Notes: a model not told the origin generated them from the letters alone. Shown: positions 9,931 to 23,121, counted from the first letter of the stretch. The stretch: 64,000 nucleotides of DNA from Marinobacter caseinilyticus (GCF_011074955.1 NZ_WUQJ01000004.1:62001-126000), one strand, 5' to 3'. Translations and numbers: made by a program.

Positions 9931-10239
9931 ATGAGCCTGTCGCCTGAACAGCGTCGCGAGTACCGGACCATCGCCCACAACCTGAAACCGGTGGTTATCA
10001 TTGGCGACAAGGGCCTGACAGAGGGACTGCAGCAGGAGCTCGACCGGGCACTGAACGATCACGAACTGATCAAGGTCAAAATTGCGAACCCAGACCGCGA
10101 ACAACGCCAAGAGGCCATCCAGGCACTTTGCAAAACCTCGGGTGCGCAATTGGTGCAGACCATCGGCAAAATTGCCGTCATCATGCGTCGTGCTGCCAAG
10201 CCCAACCCCAAGCTGTCCAACTTACAACGCAATAAATAA
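9931..10239 (+). CDS. yhbY: ribosome assembly RNA-binding protein YhbY (CRM domain)
   Basis: The 102-aa single-domain CRM protein starts MSLSPEQRREYRTIAHNLKPVV and contains the family GxxG-type loop IGDKGLTEGL and the C-terminal AQLVQTIGKIAVIMR. YhbY binds pre-50S particles and assists large-subunit assembly. It is transcribed divergently from rlmE, as in many gammaproteobacteria, and is followed by a very strong hairpin terminator shared with greA. Confidence 0.95.
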   Translation: MSLSPEQRREYRTIAHNLKPVVIIGDKGLTEGLQQELDRALNDHELIKVKIANPDREQRQEAIQALCKTSGAQLVQTIGKIAVIMRRAAKPNPKLSNLQRNK

Positions 10240-10260
10240 ATCCGTTGCTGACCTGTCGCG

Positions 10261-10296
10261 AAAAAGCCGGCTCAGGGTTGCCTGAGCCGGCTTTTT
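10261..10296. terminator. bidirectional terminator between yhbY and greA
   Basis: A perfect 16-bp stem, AAAAAGCCGGCTCAGG and its complement, closes a GTTG loop. Because the stem begins with A and ends with T residues it works on both strands and ends the convergent yhbY and greA transcripts. Confidence 0.92.
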
Positions 10297-10320
10297 ACTG
10301 ACCAAAGTGCGGCCAGTGGT

Positions 10321-10800
10321 TTAGACGTGCTGGACCTCTTCAACTTCATACTCAACGGTACCGGAAGGAACCCGGATGGCCACCACATCGCCGGTGCTTT
10401 TGCCAATCAGGGCACGGGCGATCGGTGATGACACGGAAATTCGGCCTGCCTTAATATCCGCTTCATCTTCGCCGCATATCTGATAGCTAACCTGCTCTTC
10501 GGTATCGATGTTCAGCAAATAAACCGTGACACCGAAGATCACCTTGCCGGTATTCTCAAGGGCGGTGACATCGATAATCTGGGCGGCCGACAGTTTGGCC
10601 TCTATTTCCTGAATCCGCCCCTCAATGAAGCTCTGCTGGTCACGTGCAGCATGATACTCGGCGTTTTCCTTCAAATCGCCATGCTCACGCGCTTCCGCAA
10701 TGGAGGCAATAACCCGTGGGCGCTCAACCGATTTCAATTGCTTAAGCTCATCCCGCAGGTTGGCCTCGCCATTCACAGTCATGGGTACTCGGGTTGTCAT
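10321..10800 (-). CDS. greA: transcription elongation factor GreA
   Basis: The 159-aa protein has the GreA coiled coil ([16 protein letters not shown]… [17 protein letters not shown], with the acidic tip D/E residues) and the C-terminal FKBP-like domain ending [18 protein letters not shown]. GreA enters the RNA polymerase secondary channel and triggers transcript cleavage in backtracked complexes. I chose the ATG at 10800, with AGGAAAG 8 bases upstream. A GTG at 10809 overlaps the carB stop and would add three residues. carB–greA is thus a tightly packed pair. Confidence 0.96.
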   Translation of the reverse strand: MTTRVPMTVNGEANLRDELKQLKSVERPRVIASIAEAREHGDLKENAEYHAARDQQSFIEGRIQEIEAKLSAAQIIDVTALENTGKVIFGVTVYLLNIDTEEQVSYQICGEDEADIKAGRISVSSPIARALIGKSTGDVVAIRVPSGTVEYEVEEVQHV

Positions 10801-10805
10801 AACGT

Positions 10806-13800
10806 TCACTTTCCTGCGTGCAATTCCTGAAGGCGGCGCACTGTCCGCTCAGGACCAAATTTAATCGCCCGACAGAAGGCTTCACCGCCTGCCAGAGTCG
10901 TCGTATAGGCTACTTTGTGCTGCAAGGCAGATTGGCGAATTTGCGCCGAATCAGAAATAGCCTTGCGACCCTCGGTGGTGTTGATAATCAACTGAACCAG
11001 GCCATTCTTGATGGCATCCACAATGTGGGGCCGTCCTTCACGCACCTTGTTCACGCGCTCCACCTCAATGCCGGCCGCCCGAAGCGACTTGGCGGTGCCG
11101 GTGGTTGCGAGCAGCTTGAAGCCAGCCTCAACCAGGTCTCCGGCCACTTTTATGGCGCCAGCCTTATCCACATCCCGGACCGAGATGAACGCGGTACCCT
11201 GAACGGGCAAACACTCTCCCGCGGCCAGGGCTGCCTTGGCGAATGCTTCGTCAAAGCTGTCGCCCAACCCCATCACCTCGCCAGTGGACTTCATTTCAGG
11301 GCCCAGAATTGGGTCCACCGCCGGGAACTTGCTGAACGGGAACACCGATTCCTTAACCGCATAATAAGACGGAATGACCTCTTTGGTGAATGCCTGCTCC
11401 ACCAACGAGGTACCCGCCATGCAACGTGCCGCCACCTTGGCCAGGGATACCCCGATGGCCTTGGAGACAAAGGGCACGGTTCGGGAAGCCCTGGGGTTAA
11501 CCTCAATGACGTAGACCTTGCCATCCTGCCAGGCCAACTGCACATTCATCAGGCCAACCACATCCAGTTCGAGCGCCATCTTGCGTACGGTTTCCCGCAT
11601 CTCGTCCTGAACCTTGGCTGACAAGGTGTAAGGTGGCAATGAGCACGCCGAATCACCGGAGTGCACCCCGGCCTGCTCGATGTGCTGCATAATGCCGCCA
11701 ATGACCACATCCTTTCCGTCACAAATGGCGTCAATATCGACTTCAATCGCGGCATTCAGGAAGTGGTCCAGCAATACCGGGCTGTCGTTGGACACCAGCA
11801 CGGCGTTGCGCATGTAACGCACCAACTCCACCTCGTCATACACGATTTCCATGGCCCGGCCACCCAGCACATAGGATGGGCGTACAACCAGCGGATAGCC
11901 GATGTCACGGGCCGCCACAATGCCTTCCTCGTGGCTGCGAACCGTTGCGTTTTCAGGCTGCAACAGGTTGAGCCGGGTAATCATCTGCTGGAAACGCTCG
12001 CGGTCTTCGGCGCGATCAATAGCGTCCGGGCTGGTGCCAATGATGGGCACTCCGGCCGCTTCAAGCCCTCTCGCCAGCTTCAGCGGGGTTTGGCCACCGT
12101 ACTGGACAATCACGCCCTTGGGTTGCTCGATATTGATAATCTCGAGCACATCCTCCAGCGTCACCGGCTCAAAATAGAGTCGATCAGACGTATCATAATC
12201 GGTCGATACGGTTTCCGGGTTGCAATTGATCATGATGGTTTCGTAACCATCTTCCCGCATGGCCAGAGCCGCATGCACGCAGCAATAATCGAACTCAATA
12301 CCCTGGCCAATCCGGTTCGGGCCACCGCCGATAACGACGATTTTTTCCCGGTCCGAAGGCAGCGCTTCGCACTCTTCCTCATAGGTCGAGTACATGTAAG
12401 CCGTCGAAGACGCGAACTCGGCCGCACACGTGTCGACGCGCTTATACACCGGGCGAATATCAAAATCGTGTCGAAGCTTGCGCAGGCTGGCTTCGGAGAT
12501 GCTCAGCAGTTTGGCCAGCCTCGCGTCGGAGAAGCCCTTACGTTTGAGGCGCAGCAAGGTGGCTTTATCAACGTCTGATTTACCCGCTGTTTTCAGTTCG
12601 GCTTCTTCCCGAATCAGATCCTGAATCTGCGCCAGGTACCAGGGATCAACCTTGGTGTGCTGGAAAACGTCGTCAATACTCATACCTTTACGGAAGGCAT
12701 CCCCGATGTACCAGATCCGCTCCGCACCCGGCACATTGAGCTCACGGGTCAGGGTTTCACAACCATCGACCGTGTCGAGATCGACCATTTCCTCAAACCC
12801 GTCCGAACCCACTTCCAGGCCACGCAGGGCCTTCTGGACCGACTCCTGGAAGGTCCGGCCAATGGCCATCACCTCGCCGACAGACTTCATCTGTGTGGTC
12901 AGGCGGGCATCAGCCTGAGGAAATTTTTCGAACGTAAAGCGCGGTATCTTGGTGACAACATAGTCGATGCTGGGCTCAAACGACGCCGGCGTGACACCCC
13001 CGGTAATTTCGTTCTGAAGCTCGTCCAGGGTGTACCCGATGGCCAGCTTAGCCGCCACCTTTGCAATCGGAAAACCGGTCGCCTTTGAAGCCAGTGCCGA
13101 GGAGCGCGACACCCGTGGGTTCATCTCGATCACTACCATGCGACCGTTTTCGGGATTGATGCCGAACTGAACGTTGGAGCCACCGGTCTCGACACCGATC
13201 TCACGCAGAACCGCCAGCGAGGCGTTCCGCATGATCTGGTATTCCTTATCGGTCAGTGTCTGGGCTGGCGCGACCGTAATGGAATCCCCTGTGTGCACCC
13301 CCATGGCATCAAAGTTTTCGATGGTACAGATAATGATGCAGTTGTCGTTACGATCCCGCACCACCTCCATCTCATACTCTTTCCAACCGATCAGCGACTC
13401 GTCAATCAGCAGCTCATTAGTAGGCGACAGGTCCAGGCCGCGGGTACAGATCTCTTCGAACTCGTCGCGGTTGTATGCGATACCGCCCCCCGAGCCGCCC
13501 ATGGTAAAGGACGGCCGGATAATGCAGGGAAACCCGATGTCTTCCAAAACCCGGAACGCCTCTGCCATGGAGTGGGCAATGGACGCTCTAGGGGTATCCA
13601 GGTTGATGGCCTTCATGGCCTTGTCGAAACGGTCGCGGTCTTCGGCCTTATCAATGGTATCGGCATTGGCACCGATCATTTCAACGCCGTGTTCCTGCAG
13701 CACGCCGTGCTTCTCAAGATCCAGTGCGCAGTTCAGTGCGGTCTGCCCGCCCATGGTTGGTAGCAATGCGTCTGGCTTTTCGCGCTCAATGATCTTGGCT

Positions 13801-14021
13801 ACAGTTTTCCAGGTGATCGGCTCGATGTAAGTCGCGTCCGCCATTGCCGGGTCGGTCATGATGGTTGCGGGATTGGAGTTCACCAGAATGACCCGATAAC
13901 CTTCTTCGCGCAGGGCTTTGCATGCTTGGGCACCGGAGTAATCAAACTCACAGGCCTGCCCGATGACGATGGGGCCGGCACCCAGGATAAGAACACTTTT
14001 GATGTCGGTACGCTTTGGCAT
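10806..14021 (-). CDS. carB: carbamoyl-phosphate synthase large subunit
   Basis: The 1071-aa protein consists of two tandem ATP-grasp halves, each starting with a GAGPIVIGQ- or [10 protein letters not shown]-type loop, an oligomerisation segment between them, and a C-terminal MGS-like allosteric domain (about 935–1071). With CarA it makes carbamoyl phosphate from bicarbonate, ammonia and two ATP for arginine and pyrimidine synthesis. It follows carA by 76 bp and is followed at once by greA. Length and motifs are complete. Confidence 0.98.
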   Translation of the reverse strand: MPKRTDIKSVLILGAGPIVIGQACEFDYSGAQACKALREEGYRVILVNSNPATIMTDPAMADATYIEPITWKTVAKIIEREKPDALLPTMGGQTALNCALDLEKHGVLQEHGVEMIGANADTIDKAEDRDRFDKAMKAINLDTPRASIAHSMAEAFRVLEDIGFPCIIRPSFTMGGSGGGIAYNRDEFEEICTRGLDLSPTNELLIDESLIGWKEYEMEVVRDRNDNCIIICTIENFDAMGVHTGDSITVAPAQTLTDKEYQIMRNASLAVLREIGVETGGSNVQFGINPENGRMVVIEMNPRVSRSSALASKATGFPIAKVAAKLAIGYTLDELQNEITGGVTPASFEPSIDYVVTKIPRFTFEKFPQADARLTTQMKSVGEVMAIGRTFQESVQKALRGLEVGSDGFEEMVDLDTVDGCETLTRELNVPGAERIWYIGDAFRKGMSIDDVFQHTKVDPWYLAQIQDLIREEAELKTAGKSDVDKATLLRLKRKGFSDARLAKLLSISEASLRKLRHDFDIRPVYKRVDTCAAEFASSTAYMYSTYEEECEALPSDREKIVVIGGGPNRIGQGIEFDYCCVHAALAMREDGYETIMINCNPETVSTDYDTSDRLYFEPVTLEDVLEIINIEQPKGVIVQYGGQTPLKLARGLEAAGVPIIGTSPDAIDRAEDRERFQQMITRLNLLQPENATVRSHEEGIVAARDIGYPLVVRPSYVLGGRAMEIVYDEVELVRYMRNAVLVSNDSPVLLDHFLNAAIEVDIDAICDGKDVVIGGIMQHIEQAGVHSGDSACSLPPYTLSAKVQDEMRETVRKMALELDVVGLMNVQLAWQDGKVYVIEVNPRASRTVPFVSKAIGVSLAKVAARCMAGTSLVEQAFTKEVIPSYYAVKESVFPFSKFPAVDPILGPEMKSTGEVMGLGDSFDEAFAKAALAAGECLPVQGTAFISVRDVDKAGAIKVAGDLVEAGFKLLATTGTAKSLRAAGIEVERVNKVREGRPHIVDAIKNGLVQLIINTTEGRKAISDSAQIRQSALQHKVAYTTTLAGGEAFCRAIKFGPERTVRRLQELHAGK

Positions 14022-14097
14022 TTCTTTGTAAACCTGTCAGCAACTTAAAAGTTCGTCCAGTGCAAACCGCGGCTCTGGGACGGTGGCGGGCTCGAAT

Positions 14098-15228
14098 TCA
14101 GGCCGCCCGCTCTTCCATCAATCGAATGAATTCATCAAACAGCGGCGCCACATCATGCGGTCCCGGGCTGGCTTCCGGATGCCCCTGGAAGCTGAACGCC
14201 GGCTTGTCTTTGCGGCGAATACCCTGGAGCGTGCCATCAAACAGTGATTTGTGGGTGGCCTCCAGCGTGTCCGGCAAGCTGGTTTCATCAACCGCAAAAC
14301 CGTGGTTTTGGCTGGTGATCATCACCGAGCCGTCGGCCAGGTTCTGTACCGGGTGGTTGGCACCGTGATGGCCATGACCCATCTTCAGGGTCTTGGCACC
14401 GCTGGCCAGAGCCAGCAACTGGTGCCCCAGGCAAATACCGAATACGGGCACCTCGGTTTCCAGAATTTCCCTGATCGCCGCAATGGCGTAATCGCAAGGC
14501 TCCGGATCACCCGGGCCATTGGAGAGGAAGATACCGTCCGGCGCCATTGCCAAAACGTCAGCCGCGGGCGTGGTCGCGGGCACCACTGTCACGTCGCAAC
14601 CGCGCGAGGCCAGCATACGTAAGATATTGAACTTGATGCCGTAGTCGTAGGCCACTACCTTGAACCGTGGCTCGACCAGCGTGCCGTAACCGGAGTCCAG
14701 GCTCCACTCGGTCTGGCTCCAGCGACGGATCGAGGGGGAACTGACCTCCTTCGCCAGGTCCATGCCCTTCAAGCCCGGGAAAGCGCTCGCCAGCTCCAGC
14801 GCGCGTTCTGCGGTCACGCCGGCGCCAGCAACAATGGCACCACCCTGGGAGCCTTTCTCCCGCAGGATACGGGTCAGGCGCCGGGTATCGATGTCGGCAA
14901 TGCCCACCACATGGCTGTCGCGCAGGTAGTCATCCAGAGACTGCGTGGAGCGCCAGTTGCTGGCCATCAACGGCAAGTCACGAATGACCAGACCAGCGGC
15001 CTGAATGCGGTCGGACTCGACATCTTCCTCGTTAACCCCGGTATTTCCAATGTGTGGATAGGTCAGGGTGACGATTTGGCGGGAATAAGACGGATCGGTC
15101 AGGATTTCCTGATAGCCGGTCATTGCCGTGTTGAAGACAACCTCGCCGCTGGTTTCACCGTCTGCGCCAATGGCGATTCCGTAAAACAGGCTTCCGTCTG
15201 CGAGTGCAAGGATTGCTGGTGTACTCAA
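14098..15228 (-). CDS. carA: carbamoyl-phosphate synthase small subunit (glutaminase)
   Basis: The 376-aa protein has the N-terminal CarA domain and a class I glutamine amidotransferase domain with nucleophile C266 in GICLGHQ and the H350/E352 pair in GHPEASPGP. It releases ammonia from glutamine and channels it to CarB. I chose the TTG at 15228 ([12 protein letters not shown]) because AGGA lies 9 bases upstream and the family begins there. An in-frame ATG at 15243 lacks a ribosome site. The dapB terminator separates carA from dapB, so carA needs its own promoter. Confidence 0.96.
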   Translation of the reverse strand: MSTPAILALADGSLFYGIAIGADGETSGEVVFNTAMTGYQEILTDPSYSRQIVTLTYPHIGNTGVNEEDVESDRIQAAGLVIRDLPLMASNWRSTQSLDDYLRDSHVVGIADIDTRRLTRILREKGSQGGAIVAGAGVTAERALELASAFPGLKGMDLAKEVSSPSIRRWSQTEWSLDSGYGTLVEPRFKVVAYDYGIKFNILRMLASRGCDVTVVPATTPAADVLAMAPDGIFLSNGPGDPEPCDYAIAAIREILETEVPVFGICLGHQLLALASGAKTLKMGHGHHGANHPVQNLADGSVMITSQNHGFAVDETSLPDTLEATHKSLFDGTLQGIRRKDKPAFSFQGHPEASPGPHDVAPLFDEFIRLMEERAA

Positions 15229-15334
15229 GGCTTGTATCCTCATCGAGTGTCGTATCGTCAGTTCCGAATTGAGCCCTGCCAGTCTGGCGGCCTCTAACGT
15301 CACGAACAGGAACGCAAGCGCAAATTCAGGTCGC

Positions 15335-15373
15335 AAAAAAGCGAGAGGGGTACTGAAACCTCTCTCGCTTTTT
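15335..15373. terminator. terminator between dapB and carA
   Basis: AAAAAGCGAGAG and a complementary CTCTCGCTTTTT form a long stem with T runs on both strands. It lies downstream of dapB and upstream of carA on the minus strand. Confidence 0.88.
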
Positions 15374-15463
15374 GGTTGCTAGCATGTTGGGCTACGCTTG
15401 GTGCAGTTAAACCGCCTTATTGTAAGAAAATGGGCGGCTGGTGTCCATGGCTAAAGACAATAC

Positions 15464-17409
<1,946 letters not shown>

Positions 17410-17551
17410 GCTGTAAACCTTGTTTTTAGCCCCCTCATTAGTCGGGAGCCGGTGACATCTCAATACTGATCAAATCCCGGCAAAGTAACGCCTGCTTGCT
17501 GCCGATTACCTGCCGCTCCGGGGCTCAAATGTTCGCCCTTTTATAACGCGG

Positions 17552-17577
17552 AAAAACGCGGAGAGATTCTCTCCGCG
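17552..17577 (-). terminator. terminator after dnaK
   Basis: The minus strand carries CGCGGAGA, a short loop and TCTCCGCG followed by TTTTT, about 30 bases after the dnaK stop. Confidence 0.8.
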
Positions 17578-17604
17578 CTTTCCGGTGACACTCAAACGCC
17601 CATG

Positions 17605-19530
17605 TTAACGCTTGTCGTCTTCTTTCACTTCCTCGAACTCGGCATCCACGGCGTCATCACCGGTGCCGGCCTTACCCGCTTCCTGGCTCTCGCCGCCTTG
17701 TGCCTGCTCGGCCTGATCGGCGTACATCTTCTGCGCCATCTCAGACGACGCTTCAGTCAACTTCTGAGTCTTGGCTTCGATGTCGTCCTTATCAGATCCG
17801 GTCAACGCTTCCTCAAGGTCTTTGATGGCCGCTTCGATGGTCTCTTTTTCGCTGTCGCTCACCTTGTCGCCAGCTTCCGTGAGCGTCTTGCGCACACCGT
17901 GCACCATGGCATCGCCCTGGTTGCGTGCGGTGACCAGCTCTTCGAACTTACGATCTTCGTCCGCATTGGCTTCCGCGTCACGCACCATCTTTTCAATTTC
18001 GTCTTCGTTCAGGCCTGAAGACGCCTTGATAACGATGGACTGCTCTTTACCGGTGGCCTTGTCCTTCGCCGACACGTTCAGAATACCGTTGGCATCGATA
18101 TCGAAAGTCACTTCGATCTGCGGTACACCGCGAGCGGCCGGTGGGATGTCCGCCAGATCAAAACGGCCCAGCGACTTGTTCTGGGTCGCTTGCTTCCGCT
18201 CACCCTGAACGACGTGAATGGTCACGGCAGTCTGGTTGTCGTCTGCGGTCGAGAAAGTCTGCGATTTCTTGGTCGGAATCGTCGTGTTCTTCTCGATCAG
18301 CGGCGTTGCGACACCACCCATGGTTTCAATGCCCAGGGTCAACGGTGTTACGTCGAGCAACAACACGTCTTTAACATCCCCTGACAGAACGGCGGCCTGG
18401 ATAGCAGCGCCAACGGCCACGGCCTCGTCCGGGTTAACGTCTTTGCGGGCTTCTTTACCGAAGAACGCTTTTACTTTTTCCTGAACCAGCGGCATGCGAG
18501 TCTGGCCACCCACCAGGATGACTTCCTCAATTTCGCTGGTCTTCAAACCAGAATCTTCCAACGCGATCTTACACGGCGCAAGACTGCGCTCAACCAACTC
18601 TTCCACCAGCGATTCCAGCTTGGCGCGGGTCAGCTTGACGTTCATGTGCTTGGGACCACTGGCATCCGCAGTCACGTAGGGCAGATTGACGTCAGTCTGC
18701 TGACTGCTGGACAACTCAATTTTGGCTTTTTCCGCGGCTTCTTTCAGACGCTGCATCGCCAGCGAGTCGCCACGCAGGTCGATGCCGCTGTCTTTTTTGA
18801 ATTGGTCGGCAAGGTATTCGATGACTTTCATATCGAAGTCTTCGCCACCCAGGAAGGTGTCACCGTTGGTCGCCAGAACTTCGAACTGGTGTTCACCGTC
18901 CACATCGGCAATTTCGATAATGGAAATATCAAAAGTACCACCACCCAGGTCATAAACAGCTACGGTGCGGTCACCGCTCTTCTTATCCATGCCGTAGGCC
19001 AGTGCGGCTGCCGTTGGCTCGTTGATGATACGCTTAACATCCAGACCCGCGATTTTACCGGCGTCCTTGGTGGCCTGACGCTGGCTATCGTTAAAGTAAG
19101 CCGGCACGGTAATAACCGCTTCGGTGACCTTTTCGCCCAGATAGTCTTCAGCCGTCTTCTTCATCTTCTTCAGGATTTCGGCAGCCACCTGTGGCGGGGC
19201 CATTTTCTCACCTTTCACTTCAACCCAGGCGTCACCGTTGTCCGCCTTGGCAATCTTGTAAGGCACCATCTTGATGTCTTTCTGTACGACGCTGTCTTCA
19301 AACCGGCGACCGATCAGGCGCTTGATAGCATACAGAGTGTTGCTGGGGTTGGTGACGGCCTGACGCTTGGCGGACTGACCCACCAGCGTTTCACCATCAT
19401 CGGTATAGGCAATGATGGACGGCGTGGTGCGATCACCTTCTGCGTTTTCAATAACTTTAACCTTGTCACCATCCATGATAGCTACACAGGAGTTAGTCGT
19501 TCCCAGGTCAATACCGATAATCTTACTCAT
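17605..19530 (-). CDS. dnaK: chaperone DnaK (Hsp70)
   Basis: The 641-aa protein begins [21 protein letters not shown] and carries the Hsp70 signatures [13 protein letters not shown] and [13 protein letters not shown]-terminal lid ends in an acidic tail (EEVKEDDKR). DnaK binds exposed hydrophobic segments in an ATP-driven cycle with DnaJ and GrpE. grpE lies 115 bp upstream, and a second sigma-32-type promoter lies in that gap, so dnaK can be transcribed alone or with grpE. Confidence 0.98.
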   Translation of the reverse strand: MSKIIGIDLGTTNSCVAIMDGDKVKVIENAEGDRTTPSIIAYTDDGETLVGQSAKRQAVTNPSNTLYAIKRLIGRRFEDSVVQKDIKMVPYKIAKADNGDAWVEVKGEKMAPPQVAAEILKKMKKTAEDYLGEKVTEAVITVPAYFNDSQRQATKDAGKIAGLDVKRIINEPTAAALAYGMDKKSGDRTVAVYDLGGGTFDISIIEIADVDGEHQFEVLATNGDTFLGGEDFDMKVIEYLADQFKKDSGIDLRGDSLAMQRLKEAAEKAKIELSSSQQTDVNLPYVTADASGPKHMNVKLTRAKLESLVEELVERSLAPCKIALEDSGLKTSEIEEVILVGGQTRMPLVQEKVKAFFGKEARKDVNPDEAVAVGAAIQAAVLSGDVKDVLLLDVTPLTLGIETMGGVATPLIEKNTTIPTKKSQTFSTADDNQTAVTIHVVQGERKQATQNKSLGRFDLADIPPAARGVPQIEVTFDIDANGILNVSAKDKATGKEQSIVIKASSGLNEDEIEKMVRDAEANADEDRKFEELVTARNQGDAMVHGVRKTLTEAGDKVSDSEKETIEAAIKDLEEALTGSDKDDIEAKTQKLTEASSEMAQKMYADQAEQAQGGESQEAGKAGTGDDAVDAEFEEVKEDDKR

Positions 19531-19622
19531 GAATTTGCTCCAATTCGTTGTTCAATCTGATTCGGGCTGATCTAAATTTTGCGCCGGACCAAATCTGCCG
19601 ACGATGTTTCTATTTACTGCCT

Positions 19623-19650
19623 ATATTGGCGCCAGCTTTAACTTTTCAAG
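19623..19650 (-). promoter_or_regulatory. probable sigma-32 promoter of dnaK
   Basis: On the minus strand CTTGAAA (19650–19644) and GCCAATAT (19630–19623) are separated by 13 bases. This fits the heat-shock consensus CTTGAAA–CCCCATnT with two -10 mismatches. The -35 element overlaps the grpE stop codon. Confidence 0.6.
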
Positions 19651-20242
19651 CCTGCTCATCAATTTTTGGCGCGTCTTCTGCCTTCGCCACCACCACCATC
19701 GCAGGACGAACCAAACGATCGTTCAACGTGTAGCCTTTCTGGACAACGGCCACCACACTATTGGGCTCCGCATCCGGTGACGGCACCATCGACATGGCCT
19801 CGTGCAACTGTGGATCAAAGGGCTCGCCCAAGGGGTTCAGCTGCTCCACATTGAATTTTTTGAGGCTGTTCATAAACAGGTTCAGCGTCATCTCTGCACC
19901 TTCGCGAATGGTCGCGACCAAATCACTGCCGGCGTCTTTGCCTTCCGTGTTCTCGACGGCCTTTTCCAGGCTGTCGGCCACTGGAAGCAGTTCTTTTACA
20001 AACTTTTCAAGCGCGAATTTATGGGCTTTCTGAACATCGATCTCGGCGCGGCGGCGGACATTCTGCATTTCTGCCTGTGACCGCAGCATTTGCTCCTGAA
20101 ACCCCTGCGCTTGTTCACGCAGCGCGTCCAGTTCGCCACCCTGATCTTCCGCAGCTTCCTCAGGCGCTTCCGAGGGTGTTTCCGTGCCTGCCTCGTTCAA
20201 TTCGCCCTCTACGTGTTCGTTGCGGTTTTCATCAGCGCTCAT
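19646..20242 (-). CDS. grpE: nucleotide exchange factor GrpE
   Basis: The 198-aa protein has an acidic, Glu-rich N-terminus (about 1–45), a long coiled-coil helix (about 45–105) and the C-terminal beta domain ending in the family motif [17 protein letters not shown]. GrpE releases ADP from DnaK and acts as a thermosensor. It heads the grpE–dnaK transcription unit, preceded by a strong sigma-32 promoter, and is divergent from recN. Confidence 0.97.
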   Translation of the reverse strand: MSADENRNEHVEGELNEAGTETPSEAPEEAAEDQGGELDALREQAQGFQEQMLRSQAEMQNVRRRAEIDVQKAHKFALEKFVKELLPVADSLEKAVENTEGKDAGSDLVATIREGAEMTLNLFMNSLKKFNVEQLNPLGEPFDPQLHEAMSMVPSPDAEPNSVVAVVQKGYTLNDRLVRPAMVVVAKAEDAPKIDEQA

Positions 20243-20309
20243 GGGTTACTCCTGCTCAATCATGGTCGACCCGGTTGATCGCGGGGCCGTGTTAACAACT
20301 TGGTGACCG

Positions 20310-20337
20310 ATATGGGGCCGGTTCGCGATGTTTCAAC
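20310..20337 (-). promoter_or_regulatory. sigma-32 heat-shock promoter of grpE–dnaK
   Basis: On the minus strand GTTGAAA (20337–20331) and CCCCATAT (20317–20310) are 13 bases apart. This is a near-perfect heat-shock promoter, about 70 bases upstream of the grpE start. Confidence 0.85.
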
Positions 20338-20378
20338 CTTACCAATGCCAAAAATTGATCATTTGCAAACCGTAAAAA

Positions 20379-20417
20379 CACTGTATATATTCACATGTAC
20401 TGTATGTAAGAACAGTT
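20379..20417 (+). promoter_or_regulatory. two adjacent LexA (SOS) boxes upstream of recN
   Basis: CTGT-N8-ACAG is perfect at 20400–20415. A second copy, CTGT-N8-ACAT with one mismatch, lies immediately upstream at 20381–20396. Both match the gammaproteobacterial LexA consensus, and recN is a classic SOS gene. The boxes are about 60–100 bases before the recN ATG. Confidence 0.85.
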
Positions 20418-20477
20418 ATTATCGAGAACGACCTCGGCATTGCCCGGGTTTATAGTTGCCAGTCGAAGGGGACCTGC

Positions 20478-22157
20478 ATGCTCACACAACTGACCGTATC
20501 CAACTACGCCATCGCCGAGCGAGTCGAATTACAGTTCGACCGCGGTATGACCGCACTGACGGGCGAAACCGGCGCCGGTAAATCCATTGTTCTGGATGCA
20601 CTTGGGTTGGCGATGGGCGGCAGAGCGGACGCCGGTGCCGTCCGGCATGGCGCCAAACGCGCCGACATCACCGCCACCTTCGATGTCAGCCGGATACCGG
20701 ACGCAAAGACCTGGCTCGAGCGGCACGACCTGGACGACGAAACCCACTGCATACTGCGCCGCGTGATCAGCAAAGACGGACGCAGCCGCGCCTACATCAA
20801 TGGCCAGCCCTGCCCATTGGGTCATTTGCGGGACCTGGGCAGTGAGCTGATGGACATTCACAGCCAGCACCAACACCAGTCGTTGCTCTCCAAAGACACC
20901 CATCGCAAATTACTGGATGAGTTTGCCGGTGTCGAAGCCCTCGGCGATCAGACCCGAGCCGCCTGGAAAGACTGGCACAAAACCAAAAGCCGGCTGAGTG
21001 AACGGCAGCAGAACGCCGAGGAGTCCGAGGCACGGCTTCAACTCTTGCGCTATCAGGTAGAAGAACTGGACCGGCTGGCGCTTGAGCCGGAAGAACAATC
21101 CCGACTGGAACACGAGCAGGCTCAGCTGAGCCATGCCGATGACGTGCTGCAGCGTAGCCAGCAAGCGGCGCTGCTTTGCACTGAAGATGACAGTAGCGCC
21201 GCCGATATGGTGCGCCAGGCGCTAAACCATCTGGAGCAATTGCCGGTTGAGGTGCCTGCCCTGAAGGAAACCCTGCAGATGCTGAATGAGGCCCACATTC
21301 AGTTGACGGAAGCCGGCGACAACCTGAGACACTTTGTCGAAGATTACGACGCCGATCCGCAGCGCTTGACCGAAGTGGAAGCGCGTCTCAGTGCAATGTA
21401 TCAAATGGCCAGAAAACACCGCATTCAGCCGGAAGAATTGACCGAATTTCACCAGCGGCTTGCCGATGAGCTGGCGTCACTCGACCAGGGCGAAGGCAGC
21501 ATTGAACAACTGGAAGCGGACCTGGACGGTCAGTTGGGCGTTTACAATCAGCTTGCCGGGCAACTGTCCGAACAGCGCCAGCAGGCAGCGGCCGAACTTG
21601 ACCAGAAAATAGCCCTGGAGCTGAGCGAGCTGAGCATGCCCTCGGTCCAGTTCATAACACACCTGAACACCCAGCCTGACGCCGAACCGTCTGCCCACGG
21701 TCACGAAGACATTGAGTTTCTGGTCAGCGCCAACCCCGGACAACCGGCTCGCCCGCTGGCGAAAGTAGCGTCTGGCGGTGAGTTGTCCCGCATCAGTCTC
21801 GCTATTCAGGTGGTGGTTGCGCAAACCTCGACCACACCCACGCTGGTGTTTGACGAAGTGGATGTTGGCATTGGGGGCGGCACCGCAGAAGTTGTCGGGC
21901 GCTTGCTAAGAACGCTGGGCTCAGACGGCCAGGTATTGTGCGTCACTCACCTGCCGCAGGTAGCCGCCCAGTGCCACCAGCATCTGTTCGTGAGCAAATT
22001 TACCCAGCACGACGCGACCTATTCCAAGATTGAGATTCTTGATGACAGCGGACGGGTCAGTGAAGTGGCGAGAATGTTAGGCGGCGTGGACATGACAGAC
22101 CAGACCATTGCTCACGCTCGGGAAATGTTCAGCAAAGGCCAGGCGACCCATCACTGA
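20478..22157 (+). CDS. recN: DNA repair protein RecN
   Basis: The 559-aa SMC-like ATPase acts in double-strand break repair and in keeping broken ends together. It has the Walker A motif GETGAGKS near residue 30, central coiled coils, the ABC signature region (VASGGELSRISLAI), Walker B (LVFDEVDVGIGGG) and a final ATPase lobe (THLPQVAAQCHQH). The start MLTQLTVSNYAIAE follows a GGGGACC ribosome site. Expression should be damage-induced through the two LexA boxes. A hairpin terminator follows. Confidence 0.97.
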   Translation: MLTQLTVSNYAIAERVELQFDRGMTALTGETGAGKSIVLDALGLAMGGRADAGAVRHGAKRADITATFDVSRIPDAKTWLERHDLDDETHCILRRVISKDGRSRAYINGQPCPLGHLRDLGSELMDIHSQHQHQSLLSKDTHRKLLDEFAGVEALGDQTRAAWKDWHKTKSRLSERQQNAEESEARLQLLRYQVEELDRLALEPEEQSRLEHEQAQLSHADDVLQRSQQAALLCTEDDSSAADMVRQALNHLEQLPVEVPALKETLQMLNEAHIQLTEAGDNLRHFVEDYDADPQRLTEVEARLSAMYQMARKHRIQPEELTEFHQRLADELASLDQGEGSIEQLEADLDGQLGVYNQLAGQLSEQRQQAAAELDQKIALELSELSMPSVQFITHLNTQPDAEPSAHGHEDIEFLVSANPGQPARPLAKVASGGELSRISLAIQVVVAQTSTTPTLVFDEVDVGIGGGTAEVVGRLLRTLGSDGQVLCVTHLPQVAAQCHQHLFVSKFTQHDATYSKIEILDDSGRVSEVARMLGGVDMTDQTIAHAREMFSKGQATHH

Positions 22158-22199
22158 CGAATAACGACCCTATTCCCCTCTCGACCCTGAGAGCTTTAC

Positions 22200-22227
22200 A
22201 GGCAGACCCATGGTCTGCCTTTTTTTA
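22200..22227 (+). terminator. terminator of recN
   Basis: AGGCAGACC, a CAT loop and GGTCTGCCT are followed by seven T residues. It lies 43 bases after the recN stop, between convergent recN and fur. Confidence 0.9.
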
Positions 22228-22259
22228 TTCAGTATGAAGCGGCCAGCGGTTGGTGCGGA

Positions 22260-22670
22260 TCAGGCTTTTCGCGGTTTCACATACAGGATCAAGCTATGGT
22301 CCATGATTTCGAAGCCATGCTCTTCGGCGATCTTCTTTTGGCGCTCTTCAATGATGGGGTCGCAAAACTCAATCACCTGGCCGGTCTGAGTACAGACCAT
22401 GTGGTCGTGGTGATCATCACCCGCCATTTCGAAAACAGCGTGACCGCCCTCAAAATTATGGCGCAGCACCAGGCCTGCGGCTTCAAATTGCGTGAGTACT
22501 CGATACACCGTCGCCAAACCTACGTCGTCACCGTGTTCGAGCAATTTTTTGTAGACATCCTCCGCGCTCAGGTGGTGTTCCTCAGCGTTCTCGAGAATGT
22601 TAAAAATCTTGACTCGCGGCAGCGTAACCTTGAGACCGACTTTGCGTAATTCGGCATTTTCAGATGACAT
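22260..22670 (-). CDS. fur: ferric uptake regulator Fur
   Basis: The 136-aa Fe(II)-dependent repressor has an N-terminal winged helix (LRKVGLKVTLPRVKIFNIL … LATVYRVLTQFEAAGLV) and a C-terminal metal-binding dimerisation domain with HHDHMVC and a later H/E-rich stretch. Only one cysteine of the E. coli CxxC pair is kept (CTQT), so a structural Zn site would need other ligands. I chose the ATG at 22670. A GTG four codons upstream is possible. It is divergent from bamE, a conserved gammaproteobacterial pair. Confidence 0.96.
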   Translation of the reverse strand: MSSENAELRKVGLKVTLPRVKIFNILENAEEHHLSAEDVYKKLLEHGDDVGLATVYRVLTQFEAAGLVLRHNFEGGHAVFEMAGDDHHDHMVCTQTGQVIEFCDPIIEERQKKIAEEHGFEIMDHSLILYVKPRKA

Positions 22671-22791
22671 GTTGCTATTCACTCTTTGGTGTACCCTTGG
22701 CTTCCGGTATCATGCAGTTGTCCAATAACGGTTAGCCCGTGTCACACCTGCTCCTGGCAGGCGATTCAAAGATAGAGGATTTCCCCGACCG

Positions 22792-23121
22792 ATGCAAAAG
22801 CTTGCAGCACTTCTGCTCACGACTCTGATGATGGCTGGCTGTGCGTTCCCCGGCGTGTACAAGATCAATGTACAGCAGGGCAACATCCTGTCAGAGGAGG
22901 AGCTGACCCAGCTTGAGAAAGGCATGTCCCGACAGCAAGTCCAGTCTGTCCTTGGCTCCCCGATCATGCTGAACCCGGTAGACCCGACCCGAGAGTATTA
23001 TGTTTACACCTTTCAGCGCGGTGGCGGAGACATCAAGGAACAGCGGGTCATTGTTTACTATGAAAACGAACGCTTCTCCCATTACGAAGCCAACTTGCTG
23101 GAAGAAACCCCCGCGTATTGA
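22792..23121 (+). CDS. bamE: outer membrane protein assembly factor BamE (lipoprotein)
   Basis: The 109-aa lipoprotein has a signal peptide and the lipobox LMMAGC (cysteine at residue 17), followed by the SmpA/OmlA domain with LTQLEKGMSRQQVQSVLGSP and YYVYTF. BamE is an accessory subunit of the BAM complex, which inserts beta-barrel proteins into the outer membrane. It is divergent from fur and convergent with rnfH. Confidence 0.95.
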   Translation: MQKLAALLLTTLMMAGCAFPGVYKINVQQGNILSEEELTQLEKGMSRQQVQSVLGSPIMLNPVDPTREYYVYTFQRGGGDIKEQRVIVYYENERFSHYEANLLEETPAY

